Assembly (NCBI RefSeq): GCF_021026375.1 | Contig: NZ_JAJNDB010000001.1 | Location: forward strand, 558,001-622,000 | Direction of reading: 5' to 3' | DNA length: 64,000 bases | Origin: Actinomycetospora endophytica | GTDB taxonomy: Bacteria; Actinomycetota; Actinomycetes; Mycobacteriales; Pseudonocardiaceae | Shown here: positions 7,740 to 16,549 of the stretch, piece by piece | Numbering within the stretch: the stretch's first letter is position 1 | Layout of the letters: the number at the start of each line of letters is the position of its first letter | Translations under genes and position numbers: made by a program | The notes under the pieces: model-generated | Told to the model about the DNA's origin: nothing | Databases searched by the model: none | Seen by the model: the letters and a program-made list of their open reading frames with translations, nothing else

Positions 7740-8477
7740 TCAGCGCACCGGGACGTCGCAGGCCGGGGCGTCCGGGTGCTGCGCGATCAGCTCCCCGAGC
7801 CCGACCGAGGTGAGCTCCACCGCCAGGGCGTGCTCGAGGCAGCGGCGCACCGCGCGGTCGCGGGGCCGGGCGCGCGCCTCGGCCAGCCGGCGGGCGAGGC
7901 GTTCCGACCCGGTGAGCAGCGGCGTGATCGTCAGCCGGGCGCGGCCCAGGTCGACGCGGCAGCGCCCGGCGACCGAGTCCCCCTCGCCGACGACCCGCAC
8001 GTCGCAGTCCAGGTCCCCCGGCAGTGCCTCCTCGGAGGTTCCGGGCCCGGTCATCGCGGCGCGGAACACCGCGTTCGTGACGCGGTCGGTCGGGGCCGCG
8101 ACGAGCTGGTCGAGCACCGCGCGGCCACCGCGGTCGGCGAGCACCGTGTCGAGCGCGCGCACGTCGAACGTCAGCCGCTGCAGCCGGAAGTCCCCGGGCC
8201 GGCCGAGGGCGAGCAGCTCCTGGACGGTGTTCGCGCACGGCCCACCCGCCCGGGCGGCGAGGTGCACCGACGCGACTCCGGGTCCGCGGTCGTTGCGCGG
8301 GTCGATCCCTCGCACCGACACCTCCGGCGCCTGCGCGTCCCCCTCGCCGGCACAGCCGTGCTCGAGGAACTCCACCCCGGGCAGGGTGTCCGGTGCGGGG
8401 ACCCGCCGTGGAGCAGGCACCGACTGATCGGCAGAACCGAAGCGCCGGGGCGCGAGGACGGCGAGCGGATTGCGCAT
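7740..8477 (-). CDS. Hypothetical protein, possibly LmeA/DUF2993-like
   Basis: 245 aa from ATG 8477. No clear signal peptide. The middle (about 60-200) has alternating strands and short helices: ASVHLAARAGGPCANTVQEL, FRLQRLTFDVRALDTVL, DLDCDVRVVGEGDSVAGR, CRVDLGRARLTITPLL. This arrangement of repeated beta strands with a conserved V-x-V pattern is reminiscent of lipid-binding DUF2993 proteins, but I see no decisive motif. Ends ...HPDAPACDVPVR. Upstream of it, on the same strand, lies the lipoprotein gene at 8569. Confidence 0.55.
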   Translation of the reverse strand: MRNPLAVLAPRRFGSADQSVPAPRRVPAPDTLPGVEFLEHGCAGEGDAQAPEVSVRGIDPRNDRGPGVASVHLAARAGGPCANTVQELLALGRPGDFRLQRLTFDVRALDTVLADRGGRAVLDQLVAAPTDRVTNAVFRAAMTGPGTSEEALPGDLDCDVRVVGEGDSVAGRCRVDLGRARLTITPLLTGSERLARRLAEARARPRDRAVRRCLEHALAVELTSVGLGELIAQHPDAPACDVPVR

Positions 8478-8568
8478 GAACCACCGGACCTTGACGTGAG
8501 CAGGGTCACGTCAGTGTGCCAGAGTGAGCCTCGTCATGTGAATCGTTCCTGCCCGGACCGTCCGCCCG

Positions 8569-9876
8569 TCATCCCGTCGCGGGACTGATCGCGAGGCCGC
8601 CGAGCAGGCCGCCGCCCGGTCCGATCCCGAGGTAGCCGTCGACGACGACGGGGGCCGCTCCCGGCGCCGGGTTGCGGTCCCGCCCGGTGCGGCCGTCGAC
8701 GACGACCGGGCCGTTGACCGTGGTGCCGTAGACCGCGCCGTGCCAGGCGGTGGTCATCTGCGGCGGCACCCGCCCGGCCGCGGGCAGCGACCAGAGCAGC
8801 TGCGCCGAGACCGCGTCGAGCGCGAACGTGCGGTTCGGCCCGGAGCACACGGTCACGCTCGCCTCGTCCCAGACGCAGCGCGGCGCCGAGGAGGCGGTAC
8901 CGAGGTCGACCGGCGGGCGAGGGGACCCGTCGGCGCCGAGCACCGCGAGGAACGCCCGGGCCGTGCCGGCCTGACGTCCCCCGACGACGGCCGACGACGG
9001 CCCGGCCCGGCTCACGGTCAGCGCGGTCGAGCCCTCGTCGGCGGCGAAGCGACGTGCCCCGGTCACGACGTCGAGGCCCACCACCGAGGAGGGGGTGTAG
9101 CCCGGGCCGCCGCCCGGGGGCACCTCGGCGCCCACCACCGTCGCGCCCTGGGACCCGGCGGGGATCACCGCCCCCGGTAGCGGCTCCCCGTCGGGACCAC
9201 GGCCGTCGAGCACCGCGCCCGCGAGGAAGCCGTCGGCCACCCACAGCACCTGGCGGGTGTCGAGGTCGACGCCGACCGAGGCGCGGTGGGTGTTCCCGGT
9301 GACGCTCAGCACGGCGACCCGGTGCCCGTCCCCGGCGGCCGCGACCCCGGTGACGGCGGTGTGCACGGAGTGGGAGCTCTCGGCCCACGGCAGCGGGGCG
9401 GACGCCGTCCAGGCGACGGTCGGGGCGCCGGTGTCGGTCCGCGTGACGGCCAGCGCCTCGAGCGCGAGGCCGGGAGGTGTGGTCCCGGAGCCGGGCACCG
9501 TGGTCGCCGACGCGGCCAGGACGAGCCCGGCGCCCGGGACCGGTCGCGGGGCGCCGGAGACCCACCGGCCCGGAGGCAGGGCGACCGGGGTGGCCGAGGC
9601 GGAGGAGTCGGCGCGCGAGACTCCGCCGGAGTCCGCGAACCAGACCGTGGTCCCGTCGAGGGCGACCGGCGGTTCGGGCGTGGTGCCGTAACTGGTGCTG
9701 TACGTGCTGCTGTAGCTGCTCGAGGAGCCGCGCAGCAGCGTCCCCGACGGCGGGCCGAAGGCGGTCGGCGGATCGTGCGCGGGAGGCGGCGCGGGAGCGT
9801 CACCGCCGCCGGAGCAGCCGGCGAGCAGGGCCACGACCAGCACGATCAGGCCGACGACGCGTCCCGTACCCGGCAC
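8569..9876 (-). CDS. Secreted lipoprotein with PQQ-type beta-propeller repeats
   Basis: 435 aa. The signal peptide VVGLIVLVVALLAGC gives a lipobox LAGC with C21. A Ser/Tyr-rich linker follows (about 45-65). The remainder shows propeller blades ending in D-x-x-T/V-G-x-x-x-W/F: VGVDLDTRQVLWVADG, VVGLDVVTGARRFAADE, TFALDAVSAQLLWSL, VVVDGRTGRDRN. It is expected on the outer face of the membrane; the role of such propellers ranges from ligand binding to scaffolding and cannot be set here. No cofactor-binding enzyme signature is seen. Confidence 0.8.
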   Translation of the reverse strand: MPGTGRVVGLIVLVVALLAGCSGGGDAPAPPPAHDPPTAFGPPSGTLLRGSSSSYSSTYSTSYGTTPEPPVALDGTTVWFADSGGVSRADSSASATPVALPPGRWVSGAPRPVPGAGLVLAASATTVPGSGTTPPGLALEALAVTRTDTGAPTVAWTASAPLPWAESSHSVHTAVTGVAAAGDGHRVAVLSVTGNTHRASVGVDLDTRQVLWVADGFLAGAVLDGRGPDGEPLPGAVIPAGSQGATVVGAEVPPGGGPGYTPSSVVGLDVVTGARRFAADEGSTALTVSRAGPSSAVVGGRQAGTARAFLAVLGADGSPRPPVDLGTASSAPRCVWDEASVTVCSGPNRTFALDAVSAQLLWSLPAAGRVPPQMTTAWHGAVYGTTVNGPVVVDGRTGRDRNPAPGAAPVVVDGYLGIGPGGGLLGGLAISPATG

Positions 9877-9924
9877 CGGGCCAGCGTCGCACCCCGGCTG
9901 CGTGACCGGGTGGGTGGGTGGCCC

Positions 9925-10206
9925 TCAGTGGTCGATGATCGTCGAGCGGCGCGCGGCCGGCGTCTCGGGCTCCAGCGCGTCCGGCGCGGTGCGCGGGTCG
10001 ATCACCGGCAGCGGCCCGGTGGCCTGGGCGAGGCGACGCTGCGCCCGCTGGATACGCGCGGCGAGCTCGGCGTCCTCCGCGGCGCGACGGCGCAGGTCCT
10101 TGCGCTCGCGACGGGTCAGTCGGGGCAGCGCGTCCTCGCGCCTGCCACGTCCCCACAGCGCCACGGCGCCCTCGCTCTCGCTCTCGCCCACGTTCCCGAC
10201 ATCCAC
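9925..10206 (-). CDS. Small hypothetical charged helical protein
   Basis: About 93 aa if started at GTG 10206; other starts are possible up to 10305, but the region above is Gly/Arg-rich and unconvincing. The core LTRRERKDLRRRAAEDAELA, then ARIQRAQRRLAQATG, is a highly charged amphipathic helix. The tail DPRTAPDALEPETPAARRS is disordered. No membrane segment. It ends 48 bp after the start of the lipoprotein gene in transcription order and may be co-transcribed with it. Confidence 0.5.
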   Translation of the reverse strand: MDVGNVGESESEGAVALWGRGRREDALPRLTRRERKDLRRRAAEDAELAARIQRAQRRLAQATGPLPVIDPRTAPDALEPETPAARRSTIIDH

Positions 10207-10366
10207 CCCGGAGCCGGCGCCGCGTGCACCCCCGCACCACGACTGGTCCGGATTTTGCGCTCGCCGCGCCGAGACCGGGCCGTGATGCACTCCATCGTGT
10301 CGCAACCGTGACGAATCCGGTCGTCATGTCCGGACGAAGCAGGACGAACACGGACAGACGTCACCG

Positions 10367-11836
10367 TCACAGCAGCGTCGCGGCGTGCTCGCCGAGCATC
10401 ACCGCGGTCGCGGCGGGGCCGCGGCGCGGCACCGTCGGGATGACCGAGGTGTCCACGACCCGCAGACCCTCGACCCCGTGCACCCGGAACTCCGGGTCGA
10501 CGACCGCCCCCGGGTCGGAGGCCGGGCCGATCGCCGCGCTGCCGCACAGGTGCGACGACGTCGTGAGCACCGACGCCACCCAGGCGTCCAGCTCGGCGTC
10601 GGAGGCACGCGCGACCGTCGGGATGGCGATGCCGCCCGAGGCGAGCAGATCCGAGGCGAAGCGCACGACGGCGCGCATGCGGGCCCGGTCGGTGGCGCCG
10701 GCCAGGTAGTGATGGCGCAGGCGCGGCGGCTCGCGGGGGTCGGCGCTGCACAGCACCGAGTCCCCGCGGCTGTCCGGCTGCTGCAGCGCGCACATCAGGT
10801 GGCGGGCGCCGCCGGGCGCGAAGGGGCGGCAGAACAGCAGCACCTCGAGGTCGCCCGCGGGGTCGGCGGGCAGTGCGGCGTCGAGGGTCGCCGCGTCGAG
10901 GTGGACGGCGGCCTGGGCGGAGACCGCCTCGGGGTGCAGCGGCTCGTCGTAGCCGAAGCCCAGGAACACCGCGGGGTGATCGCTCCAGCCGTGCCCCACC
11001 CCGGGTCGGTCGTGACGGACCGGGACGCCCGCCGCGCGGAGCTCGTCGGCCGGCCCGATCCCGGAGAGCGCGAGCAGGTGCGGGCTCGGGATCGCCCCGG
11101 CCGCGAGGACGACCTCGCCCGCCTCGATGCGCTCGCCGTCGCAGGTCTCGACCCCGACCGCGCGCTCGCCGTCGAAGCACACCCGGGCGACGGCGGTGTC
11201 CCCGCGCACCGTCAGGTTCGGCCGGTCGAGGTGCGGCAGCAGGTAGGCCATCGCCGCGTTCACCCGCACGCCGCGCACGACGTTGGCCGGGACCAGCCCG
11301 ACCCCGGGCGGGGCGTCGCCGTTCTTGTCCGGCTCGACGGGCACGCCGAGCGCGGCGGCGGCGCGCACCACCCTCGTCGTGAGCCCGGCGAGCAGCTCAC
11401 CGGACGGCCGTTCGACGGGGACCGGCCCGCCGTGGCCGTGGCCCGGCCCGGTGGCGTCGTGGTCGTCCTCGCTGCGCGCGTAGTCGCGGACGGCCTCGTC
11501 GTGGCGCCAGCCGTGCCAGCCCTCGACGTCGGCCCGGGTGGCCCGGATCCAGTTGGCGCCGTTGATCGCGCTGGACCCGCCGAGGACGCGCCCGCGGGCG
11601 GTGCTGGTGCGGTGGCCGTCGACCAGTTCGCAGGCGAACGACCAGTTGTTGGGGTGCCCGTCGGCCGCGGCCGCGAGTGAGGACACGAGGCGCAGCTCGT
11701 CGGGATAGTCCTGCGGCCGGGTCGGCGCCGGGCCGGCCTCGAGCACCAGCACCCGCCGGCCCGGGTCCTCCGAGAGACGGCCCGCCAGCGCGCAGCCGGC
11801 GGAGCCGCCCCCCACGATCACGACGTCGTGCTGCAC
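10367..11836 (-). CDS. GMC-family FAD-dependent oxidoreductase, possibly MftG-like
   Basis: 489 aa, cytoplasmic. The FAD-binding N-terminus DVVIVGGGSAGCALAGRLSE (GGGSAG at 9-14) is followed by VLVLEAGP, RGRVLGGSSAINGANWIR and the second GMC signature AGAIPSPHLLALSGIGP. The C-terminal active-site region keeps the catalytic His (H429 in SSHLCGSAAIG), but the usual Asn of the final N-T-x-x-T-x-M-I segment is replaced by PRRGPAATAVMLGE (about 470-483). The short length, this ending and the actinobacterial context suggest the mycofactocin-linked MftG group, but no mycofactocin genes are in view, so choline-dehydrogenase-like is the safe label. Confidence 0.85.
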   Translation of the reverse strand: MQHDVVIVGGGSAGCALAGRLSEDPGRRVLVLEAGPAPTRPQDYPDELRLVSSLAAAADGHPNNWSFACELVDGHRTSTARGRVLGGSSAINGANWIRATRADVEGWHGWRHDEAVRDYARSEDDHDATGPGHGHGGPVPVERPSGELLAGLTTRVVRAAAALGVPVEPDKNGDAPPGVGLVPANVVRGVRVNAAMAYLLPHLDRPNLTVRGDTAVARVCFDGERAVGVETCDGERIEAGEVVLAAGAIPSPHLLALSGIGPADELRAAGVPVRHDRPGVGHGWSDHPAVFLGFGYDEPLHPEAVSAQAAVHLDAATLDAALPADPAGDLEVLLFCRPFAPGGARHLMCALQQPDSRGDSVLCSADPREPPRLRHHYLAGATDRARMRAVVRFASDLLASGGIAIPTVARASDAELDAWVASVLTTSSHLCGSAAIGPASDPGAVVDPEFRVHGVEGLRVVDTSVIPTVPRRGPAATAVMLGEHAATLL

Positions 11837-11870
11837 GCCCGCAGTGTGGGCCCGGACGCGGGACCCGCGC

Positions 11871-12938
11871 TCAGTGCGGCGTGTCGCCCAGGCGGGAGTT
11901 CGGCCGGGCGTCGGCCCACTGCTGGACCTTGTCGGTGTTCACGGCGAACCACAGGTCCTGGTCGGCCTGCTGGTCGAGGTAGACCACCGACTGCGAGCCC
12001 TCCATGCCGGTGCCGGTGGTCGGCACGGTCAGGTAGGCGATGTTCGAGCCGCGCAGGTCGCGCAGACCGAAAACCAGCTCGGCGAGGCCGGTGTTGGTCA
12101 GCGAGTCGTCGACGCCGACGTGCTGGGTCACGGAGTTGACCAGGTCGTACGCCTTGGTCGGGCTCGAGAGCGTGCCCGACGAGAGCGCCGAGCTCACCAG
12201 GGCGCGCAGCGCGTTCTGCTCGCGCCGCACCCGGTCGAAGTCCCCGCCCGGCAGGCTCTTGCGCTCCCGGACGTAGACGAGCGCCTGGGCGCCGTTGAGG
12301 TGCTGCGGCCCGGCGGGCACGACGATGCCGTCGCGCTCGGTCGCGGTCCCGACGTTCACGTCGATGCCGCCCGCCGCGTCCGTCATCTGCTGGAAGCCGG
12401 CGAAGTCGATGACCGCGAAGTGGTCGATGCGCACCTTCGTGAGCTGCTCGACCGTCTGGATCGCGAGCGACGGGCCACCGAACGAGAAGGCCGCGTTGAT
12501 CTTGTTCATGCCGTGTCCGGGAATGTTGACCCAGGAGTCACGCGGGATGGAGATGACGCTGGCGCTCTTCCCGTCGTCGGCGATCGTCACCACCATCATC
12601 ACGTCGCTGCGCTGCGCACCGAAGACGAAGTCCGGGGCGGAGGCGTCCGAGCCCGTGGTCGGAGCGGTGGAGCGGGAGTCGGTCCCGACCAGCAGGAAGG
12701 TCTGACCGGCCTTGGCCGCGGGGCGCGACGACTGGTCGATGCCGGCGAACACCGACGGGTAGCGGCCGACCTGGTCACCGAGCTGGTTGGTCAGCAGGAC
12801 CACGCCCGCCGCGGCGAGCAGGACGAGGATGAGCACCCCGGTGAGCACGTAGAGCAGGCCGCGGAGTCCCCGGCGCCGGCGCGTGGCGCCCGACTCCGGT
12901 GGCTGGTCGTCGGTGTGCAGCAGATTGTCGACGCTCAT
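11871..12938 (-). CDS. LytR-CpsA-Psr (LCP) family cell-wall glycopolymer ligase
   Basis: 355 aa from ATG 12938. A short basic cytoplasmic tail (RRRRGLRG) precedes one membrane helix (about 27-50), then the extracellular LCP domain. Signature residues are present: D87 and R89 in LLVGTDSR, R110 and D112 in QRSDVMMVV, R133 and D134 in SIPRDSWVNIPG, K146 in NKINAAFSFGG, and the later YVRERKSLPGGDFDRVRREQ with its Arg residues. LCP enzymes transfer lipid-pyrophosphate-linked glycans to peptidoglycan. There is no C-terminal LytR_C domain. The start chosen excludes a long Arg/Gly-rich frame upstream. Confidence 0.92.
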   Translation of the reverse strand: MSVDNLLHTDDQPPESGATRRRRGLRGLLYVLTGVLILVLLAAAGVVLLTNQLGDQVGRYPSVFAGIDQSSRPAAKAGQTFLLVGTDSRSTAPTTGSDASAPDFVFGAQRSDVMMVVTIADDGKSASVISIPRDSWVNIPGHGMNKINAAFSFGGPSLAIQTVEQLTKVRIDHFAVIDFAGFQQMTDAAGGIDVNVGTATERDGIVVPAGPQHLNGAQALVYVRERKSLPGGDFDRVRREQNALRALVSSALSSGTLSSPTKAYDLVNSVTQHVGVDDSLTNTGLAELVFGLRDLRGSNIAYLTVPTTGTGMEGSQSVVYLDQQADQDLWFAVNTDKVQQWADARPNSRLGDTPH

Positions 12939-13164
12939 CGTGGTCGTTCCCGCCCGTCTCGTCCCCCGGCTCCCCGGCAAACGGCCGAGTCGTGACAGCC
13001 TGTCGTACGCCGAGGGTCCCTCGTTACCGGAAGTGACCCGTTCAGCCGAATTCGGCGCGGTCCGGTCCGCCGCCGGCTCCGTGCGTGACGTCCACACCGT
13101 GGCCCACCGCGGCGTCCCCGCCCCCGGATTCCACTCGATCCGGGCTGCTCCTACAGTCGTCCGG

Positions 13165-13419
13165 GTGACGACGTCCGAACCGGCGCACGATGTCCCCGCC
13201 ACGACGGTGTCCGGTCCGGTCGTTCCCGGTCCGGCCGGCCCGCCGGACCACGAGACCCTCGCCCGCGTCCTCGACGGCCTGCGCGACCTCGAGCCCCCGC
13301 AGCGGCCGGTCGTGGACCCGACGTCGGGCCGGGGCGGGGCCGCGGGGGACACGACGGCCGTGCCGCTCCCGCGCCGCCGCTCCGCCCCTTCTGAGCGAAG
13401 GGCCCCTTCGCTCGAATAG
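13165..13419 (+). CDS. Small hypothetical protein
   Basis: 84 aa from GTG 13165. A TACAGT hexamer at 13152-13157 ends 7 nt before the start, so the transcript may be leaderless. The only ordered-looking piece is DHETLARVLDGLRDLEPPQR (about 33-52); the remainder is Pro/Ser/Gly-rich. The last 10 codons run through a 21-bp palindrome (13393-13413) and give RSAPSERRAPSLE. Function unknown. Confidence 0.45.
   Translation: MTTSEPAHDVPATTVSGPVVPGPAGPPDHETLARVLDGLRDLEPPQRPVVDPTSGRGGAAGDTTAVPLPRRRSAPSERRAPSLE
13393..13413. repeat. Perfect 10+1+10 bp palindrome at a gene 3' end
   Basis: GAGCGAAGGG (13393-13402), a single C, then CCCTTCGCTC (13404-13413). It lies inside the last codons of the small gene ending at 13419 and could act as a terminator stem, without a T tract. 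Confidence 0.7.
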
Positions 13420-13591
13420 ACGGGCCGTGGGCGCCCACCGCCGGAACCCGCCCGGCCCCGCCCGAGGATGTGGAGTTGCTGACGTCCAGTGTCAGCGGTG
13501 CCGCATCGCTGACGCCGGACGCCCGGGGCACGGCTGGCACGCACCGCACCCCGCGGGGACAGTGGATGGCCCCACCCGTGAGGAGGACGCC

Positions 13592-13990
13592 GTGACCATC
13601 CCGCCGTCCGACCCGGGCCGCCGGCCGAGCTCAGGACTCGACCCGATGCCCGGCCGCCGCCCGCGGCAACCCGCCCTCGGCAGCCCGCCCGACGACGTCC
13701 CGCCGCTCGAGCTGCCCGACGACGTCCCCGATCCCTCGGCGCCCGGCGTGCCCACCCGCGGCCGCCCGGAGGTCCCGACGCCGGGTCACACGGCACTCGT
13801 CGCCACCGGCCGCGAGGACCGGCGACGCCACGTCGTCGAGGTCCCCTGGGGCGAGTTCGGCGACCCCACGGGGCTGCGCGCGCGGTGCGGTGCGGCCGTC
13901 GAGGCGGTGGTGCCCGGCCTGCGGGCGGAGCAGGCGGACTGCCCCGTTTGTCGGACTCAGACGTCCGCCACATTCCGTTCGCTTACCTAA
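13592..13990 (+). CDS. Small hypothetical protein with a C-terminal Cys pair
   Basis: 132 aa from GTG 13592, with GAGGAGG 4-10 nt upstream. The first 65 residues are Pro/Arg-rich. The second half, HTALVATGREDRRRHVVEVP followed by WGEFGDPTGLRARCGAAVEA, then ADCPVCRTQ, looks folded; the C-P-V-C pair plus an earlier Cys and His could hold a metal. Similar short proteins with CPxC tails occur in actinobacteria, but I cannot name the family. It is followed 21 bp later by the methyltransferase gene. Confidence 0.6.
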   Translation: MTIPPSDPGRRPSSGLDPMPGRRPRQPALGSPPDDVPPLELPDDVPDPSAPGVPTRGRPEVPTPGHTALVATGREDRRRHVVEVPWGEFGDPTGLRARCGAAVEAVVPGLRAEQADCPVCRTQTSATFRSLT

Positions 13991-14011
13991 CCATCCGGGT
14001 ATGCCGGGGGC

Positions 14012-14905
14012 ATGCGCACCGACGACGACCAGTGGACGATCACCGAGAGCGTCGGGGTGACCGCCCTCGGCGTGGCCAGCTCCCGGGCGATGGAGACCCG
14101 CAGGCCCGACGGCCTGGTGGAGGACCCGCACGCGGCCGCGTTCCTCGACGCGGTGCGCGACGAGATCGACCTCCCCACCGAGGTGGACCCGCGGGCCGAC
14201 CCGACCGACCCGGCGTCGGGACTCATGTCGACCTACGTCGGCGTCCGCTCGCGCTGGTTCGACGAGCACCTGCTCGACGCCGCGCGTGACGGAATCGACC
14301 AGGTCGTCATCCTCGCCTCCGGCCTGGACACGCGCGCCCAGCGTCTGGAGTGGCCGGCCGGGACGACCGTCTTCGAGATCGACCAGGCGGACGTCGTGGA
14401 CTTCAAGGACCGCGTCCTCACCGAGACCGAGGGCTCGCCGGAACCGGCCGAGGGGGTGCGGCGGATCGCGCTGCGCGTGGACCTGCGCCACGACTGGCCG
14501 GCCGCGCTGCGCGACGCCGGCTTCGACCCCGGCCGCCCCAGCGCCTGGCTCGCCGAGGGACTGCTCCCCTACCTGCCCGCGCAGGCCGAGATCGACCTGT
14601 TCGACCGCATCGTCGAGCTCTCGGCCGCCGGGAGCCGGATCGCGGTGGAGCACCTCGCCGACGCCGTGGACCGCCTGAGCGACGACGAGCTCGTCGCGAC
14701 GTCGTCCCAGCGCTTCGGCGTGGACGTCCGCGACCTGATCATGACCGACGACCGCCCGGATCCCCGCGCCCGCCTGCGCGACCAGGGCTGGAAGGTCGAG
14801 GAGCAGACCGCCCAGGAGGCCGGCGCCGGGTACGGGCGTCCGCTGGAGGGGCCCACCGCGGAGGCGTTCGCCTCGTCGGTGTTCTTCGAGGCCCGCCGGC
14901 CGTGA
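14012..14905 (+). CDS. Class I SAM-dependent methyltransferase of the LCM/TIGR00027 family
   Basis: 297 aa. The opening WTITESVGVTALGVASSRAM, then DPHAAAFLDAVRDEIDLP, the SAM site VVILASGLDTRAQRLEWPAG followed by TTVFEIDQADVVDFKDRVL, and SAWLAEGLLPYLPAQAEIDL all match the actinobacterial leucine-carboxyl-methyltransferase-like group of about 300 aa. The SAM-binding motif I is A-S-G-L-D-T-R. The physiological substrate of this large paralogous family is mostly unknown. Convergent with the K+ channel gene. Confidence 0.9.
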   Translation: MRTDDDQWTITESVGVTALGVASSRAMETRRPDGLVEDPHAAAFLDAVRDEIDLPTEVDPRADPTDPASGLMSTYVGVRSRWFDEHLLDAARDGIDQVVILASGLDTRAQRLEWPAGTTVFEIDQADVVDFKDRVLTETEGSPEPAEGVRRIALRVDLRHDWPAALRDAGFDPGRPSAWLAEGLLPYLPAQAEIDLFDRIVELSAAGSRIAVEHLADAVDRLSDDELVATSSQRFGVDVRDLIMTDDRPDPRARLRDQGWKVEEQTAQEAGAGYGRPLEGPTAEAFASSVFFEARRP

Positions 14906-14933
14906 CCGACGACGCCTGACCGGCGGCCCGTCC

Positions 14934-16010
14934 TCAGCCCGAGGTCGGGCTGCCGACCCGCTTGACGAACAGCAGCCGGTCCCCGCGCTCGAGCGCGTCC
15001 ACCTCGGGCGCGTCGATCTGGTGCACCACCCCGCCCCGCACGACGCCGAGCACGATGTCGCGCAGGTGCCGGGGTGAGCCGCCGATCTCGGACTCGGCCA
15101 CCTCGCGCTCGGAGAGGCTCATGCCCGCGTCCGGGGTGAGCAGGTCCTCGACGACGGCGACCACGTTCGGCGTCGTCGTCGCCACCCCGAGCAGGCGCCC
15201 GGCGGTCTCCGCGGACACCACGACGGAGTCCGCGCCGGACTGCCGCAGCAGATGGACGTTCTCGGTCTCGCGCACACCCGCGGTGATCGTGATCCCGGGC
15301 GCGAGCTCGCGCGCCGTGAGCGTGACCAGCACCGCGGTGTCGTCGCGGTTCACGGCCACGACGAGCGACGCCGCGTGCACCAGCCCGGCCGTGCGCAGCA
15401 CCGAGGACTGCGTCCCGTCGCCCCGCACCGTCACGAGGCCCATCGCCGAGGCCGCGTCGAGCCGGCCGCGGTCGGTGTCGACGATGACGATGCGCTCGGG
15501 CACGGCGTCGTCGCTGAGCAGGGTGTCGACGGCGGCCTTGCCCTTGGTGCCGAAACCGACGACCACGATGTGGTCGCGCACGCGGGACCTCCAACGTCGG
15601 ATGCGGAACGCCTGGCGGGAGCGCTCGGTGAGCAGCTCGACGGTGGTGCCGACCAGGACGATGAGGAACAGCACGCGCAGCGGTGTGATCGCGAGGATCG
15701 TCCACAGCCGCGCGGTCTCGGTCACCGGGACGATGTCGCCGTAGCCGGTGGTCGAGAGGGACACGGTCGCGTAGTAGAGGGCGTCGATCAACCCGATCGG
15801 CGTGCCGTTGGAGTCCCGGTAGGCGTCGCGCTGCACGTAGACGAGCAGGCCGGCCGCGACGAGCGCCCCGACGGCGATCGCGGCGCGGCGGGCCAGCGCC
15901 ACGAGCGGCCCCATGCGCCGATCGGGCATCACCACCGCGGCGGCCGCCCCGTCCGTCGCGTCCCGAACCGCGTCGTGACCCCGGGGCCCATGACCCCTGG
16001 TCAGCTCCAC
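14934..16010 (-). CDS. Two-helix potassium channel with RCK (TrkA-N) domain
   Basis: 358 aa from GTG 16010. Membrane helix 1 is about 40-60; the pore loop carries the selectivity filter T-T-G-Y-G-D at 87-92; helix 2 is about 103-127. A Rossmann RCK domain starts DHIVVVGFGTKGKAAVDTLL (G-F-G-x-K-G nucleotide motif, 151-157), and a smaller C-terminal RCK lobe follows (MSLSEREVAESEIGG ... LERGDRLLFVKRVG). This is the MthK-type layout, so a ligand- or nucleotide-gated K+ channel of the inner membrane is expected. Confidence 0.93.
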   Translation of the reverse strand: MELTRGHGPRGHDAVRDATDGAAAAVVMPDRRMGPLVALARRAAIAVGALVAAGLLVYVQRDAYRDSNGTPIGLIDALYYATVSLSTTGYGDIVPVTETARLWTILAITPLRVLFLIVLVGTTVELLTERSRQAFRIRRWRSRVRDHIVVVGFGTKGKAAVDTLLSDDAVPERIVIVDTDRGRLDAASAMGLVTVRGDGTQSSVLRTAGLVHAASLVVAVNRDDTAVLVTLTARELAPGITITAGVRETENVHLLRQSGADSVVVSAETAGRLLGVATTTPNVVAVVEDLLTPDAGMSLSEREVAESEIGGSPRHLRDIVLGVVRGGVVHQIDAPEVDALERGDRLLFVKRVGSPTSG

Positions 16011-16176
16011 GGCCGCAGCGTAACGGCGTGACCTGGCGCACCTGTCCAGGTGGGAGCGTTCGCGCGATCGAGTGAATGTTCAACGAGGCATGTCAGGAGT
16101 CCTGGTCGTCCGAGTCACTACAGGTGACGACAACGGGAGGGAGCCCCTCTCCTGAGTACGGAGAGTACATCGTCTG

Positions 16177-16191
16177 ATCACTCGTTGTGAT
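16177..16191. promoter_or_regulatory. Inverted repeat ATCAC-N5-GTGAT before a small gene
   Basis: ATCAC, TCGTT, GTGAT at 16177-16191, flanked by CTG and CAG, lies 21 bp before the ATG at 16213 and overlaps a possible GATACA -10 hexamer. A second stem, CTCTCC...GGAGAG, lies just upstream (about 16147-16165). An operator is likely, but the regulator is unknown. Confidence 0.45.
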
Positions 16192-16212
16192 ACAGCGAGG
16201 AGAGGAGCCGTC

Positions 16213-16521
16213 ATGGGTGACCGGTTCGCCAGCCACGCCGTGGTCGGACCCGACTGCCGGGAGTGGGTCGGGTCGCGCGGTCCCGACACCGACGCCGCGG
16301 GGCACGACTGGATCGACGCGGTCGCGGCCCTCGACGACTGCGACGGCTACGTCGTCCTCATGATCGACCCGCAGACCGCCGAGGTGGATGCCCACGGCCC
16401 GTACGGGGGGCCGGACGCCGCGGTGGCGGCGGAGCGGCTCCGGGGCTCGCTGGACTCCGAGGGTCTCGACGACGTGATGGTGCGCATCGTCCGGCTGCAC
16501 CTGCCGGCGCGCGCCTCCTGA
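16213..16521 (+). CDS. Small hypothetical protein
   Basis: 102 aa from ATG 16213, with GGAGAGGAG upstream. Compact alpha/beta pattern: WIDAVAALDDCDGYVVLMID, then PQTAEVDAHGPYGGPDAAVA (strand-turn-helix), then DDVMVRIVRLHLP. The segment GYVVLMIDPQTAEVDAHGPY resembles a short beta hairpin domain found in small actinobacterial proteins. No signal or membrane segment. Function unknown. Confidence 0.7.
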   Translation: MGDRFASHAVVGPDCREWVGSRGPDTDAAGHDWIDAVAALDDCDGYVVLMIDPQTAEVDAHGPYGGPDAAVAAERLRGSLDSEGLDDVMVRIVRLHLPARAS

Positions 16522-16549
16522 CGTCCGTGCGGCGCAACCCCTTCGCCCG

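Noticed and set aside
11871-13973. LCP protein extended to 700 residues
   Set aside because: The extra 345 N-terminal residues are Arg/Gly/Ser-rich and run through promoter and neighbouring gene sequence. The family-like start is at 12938.
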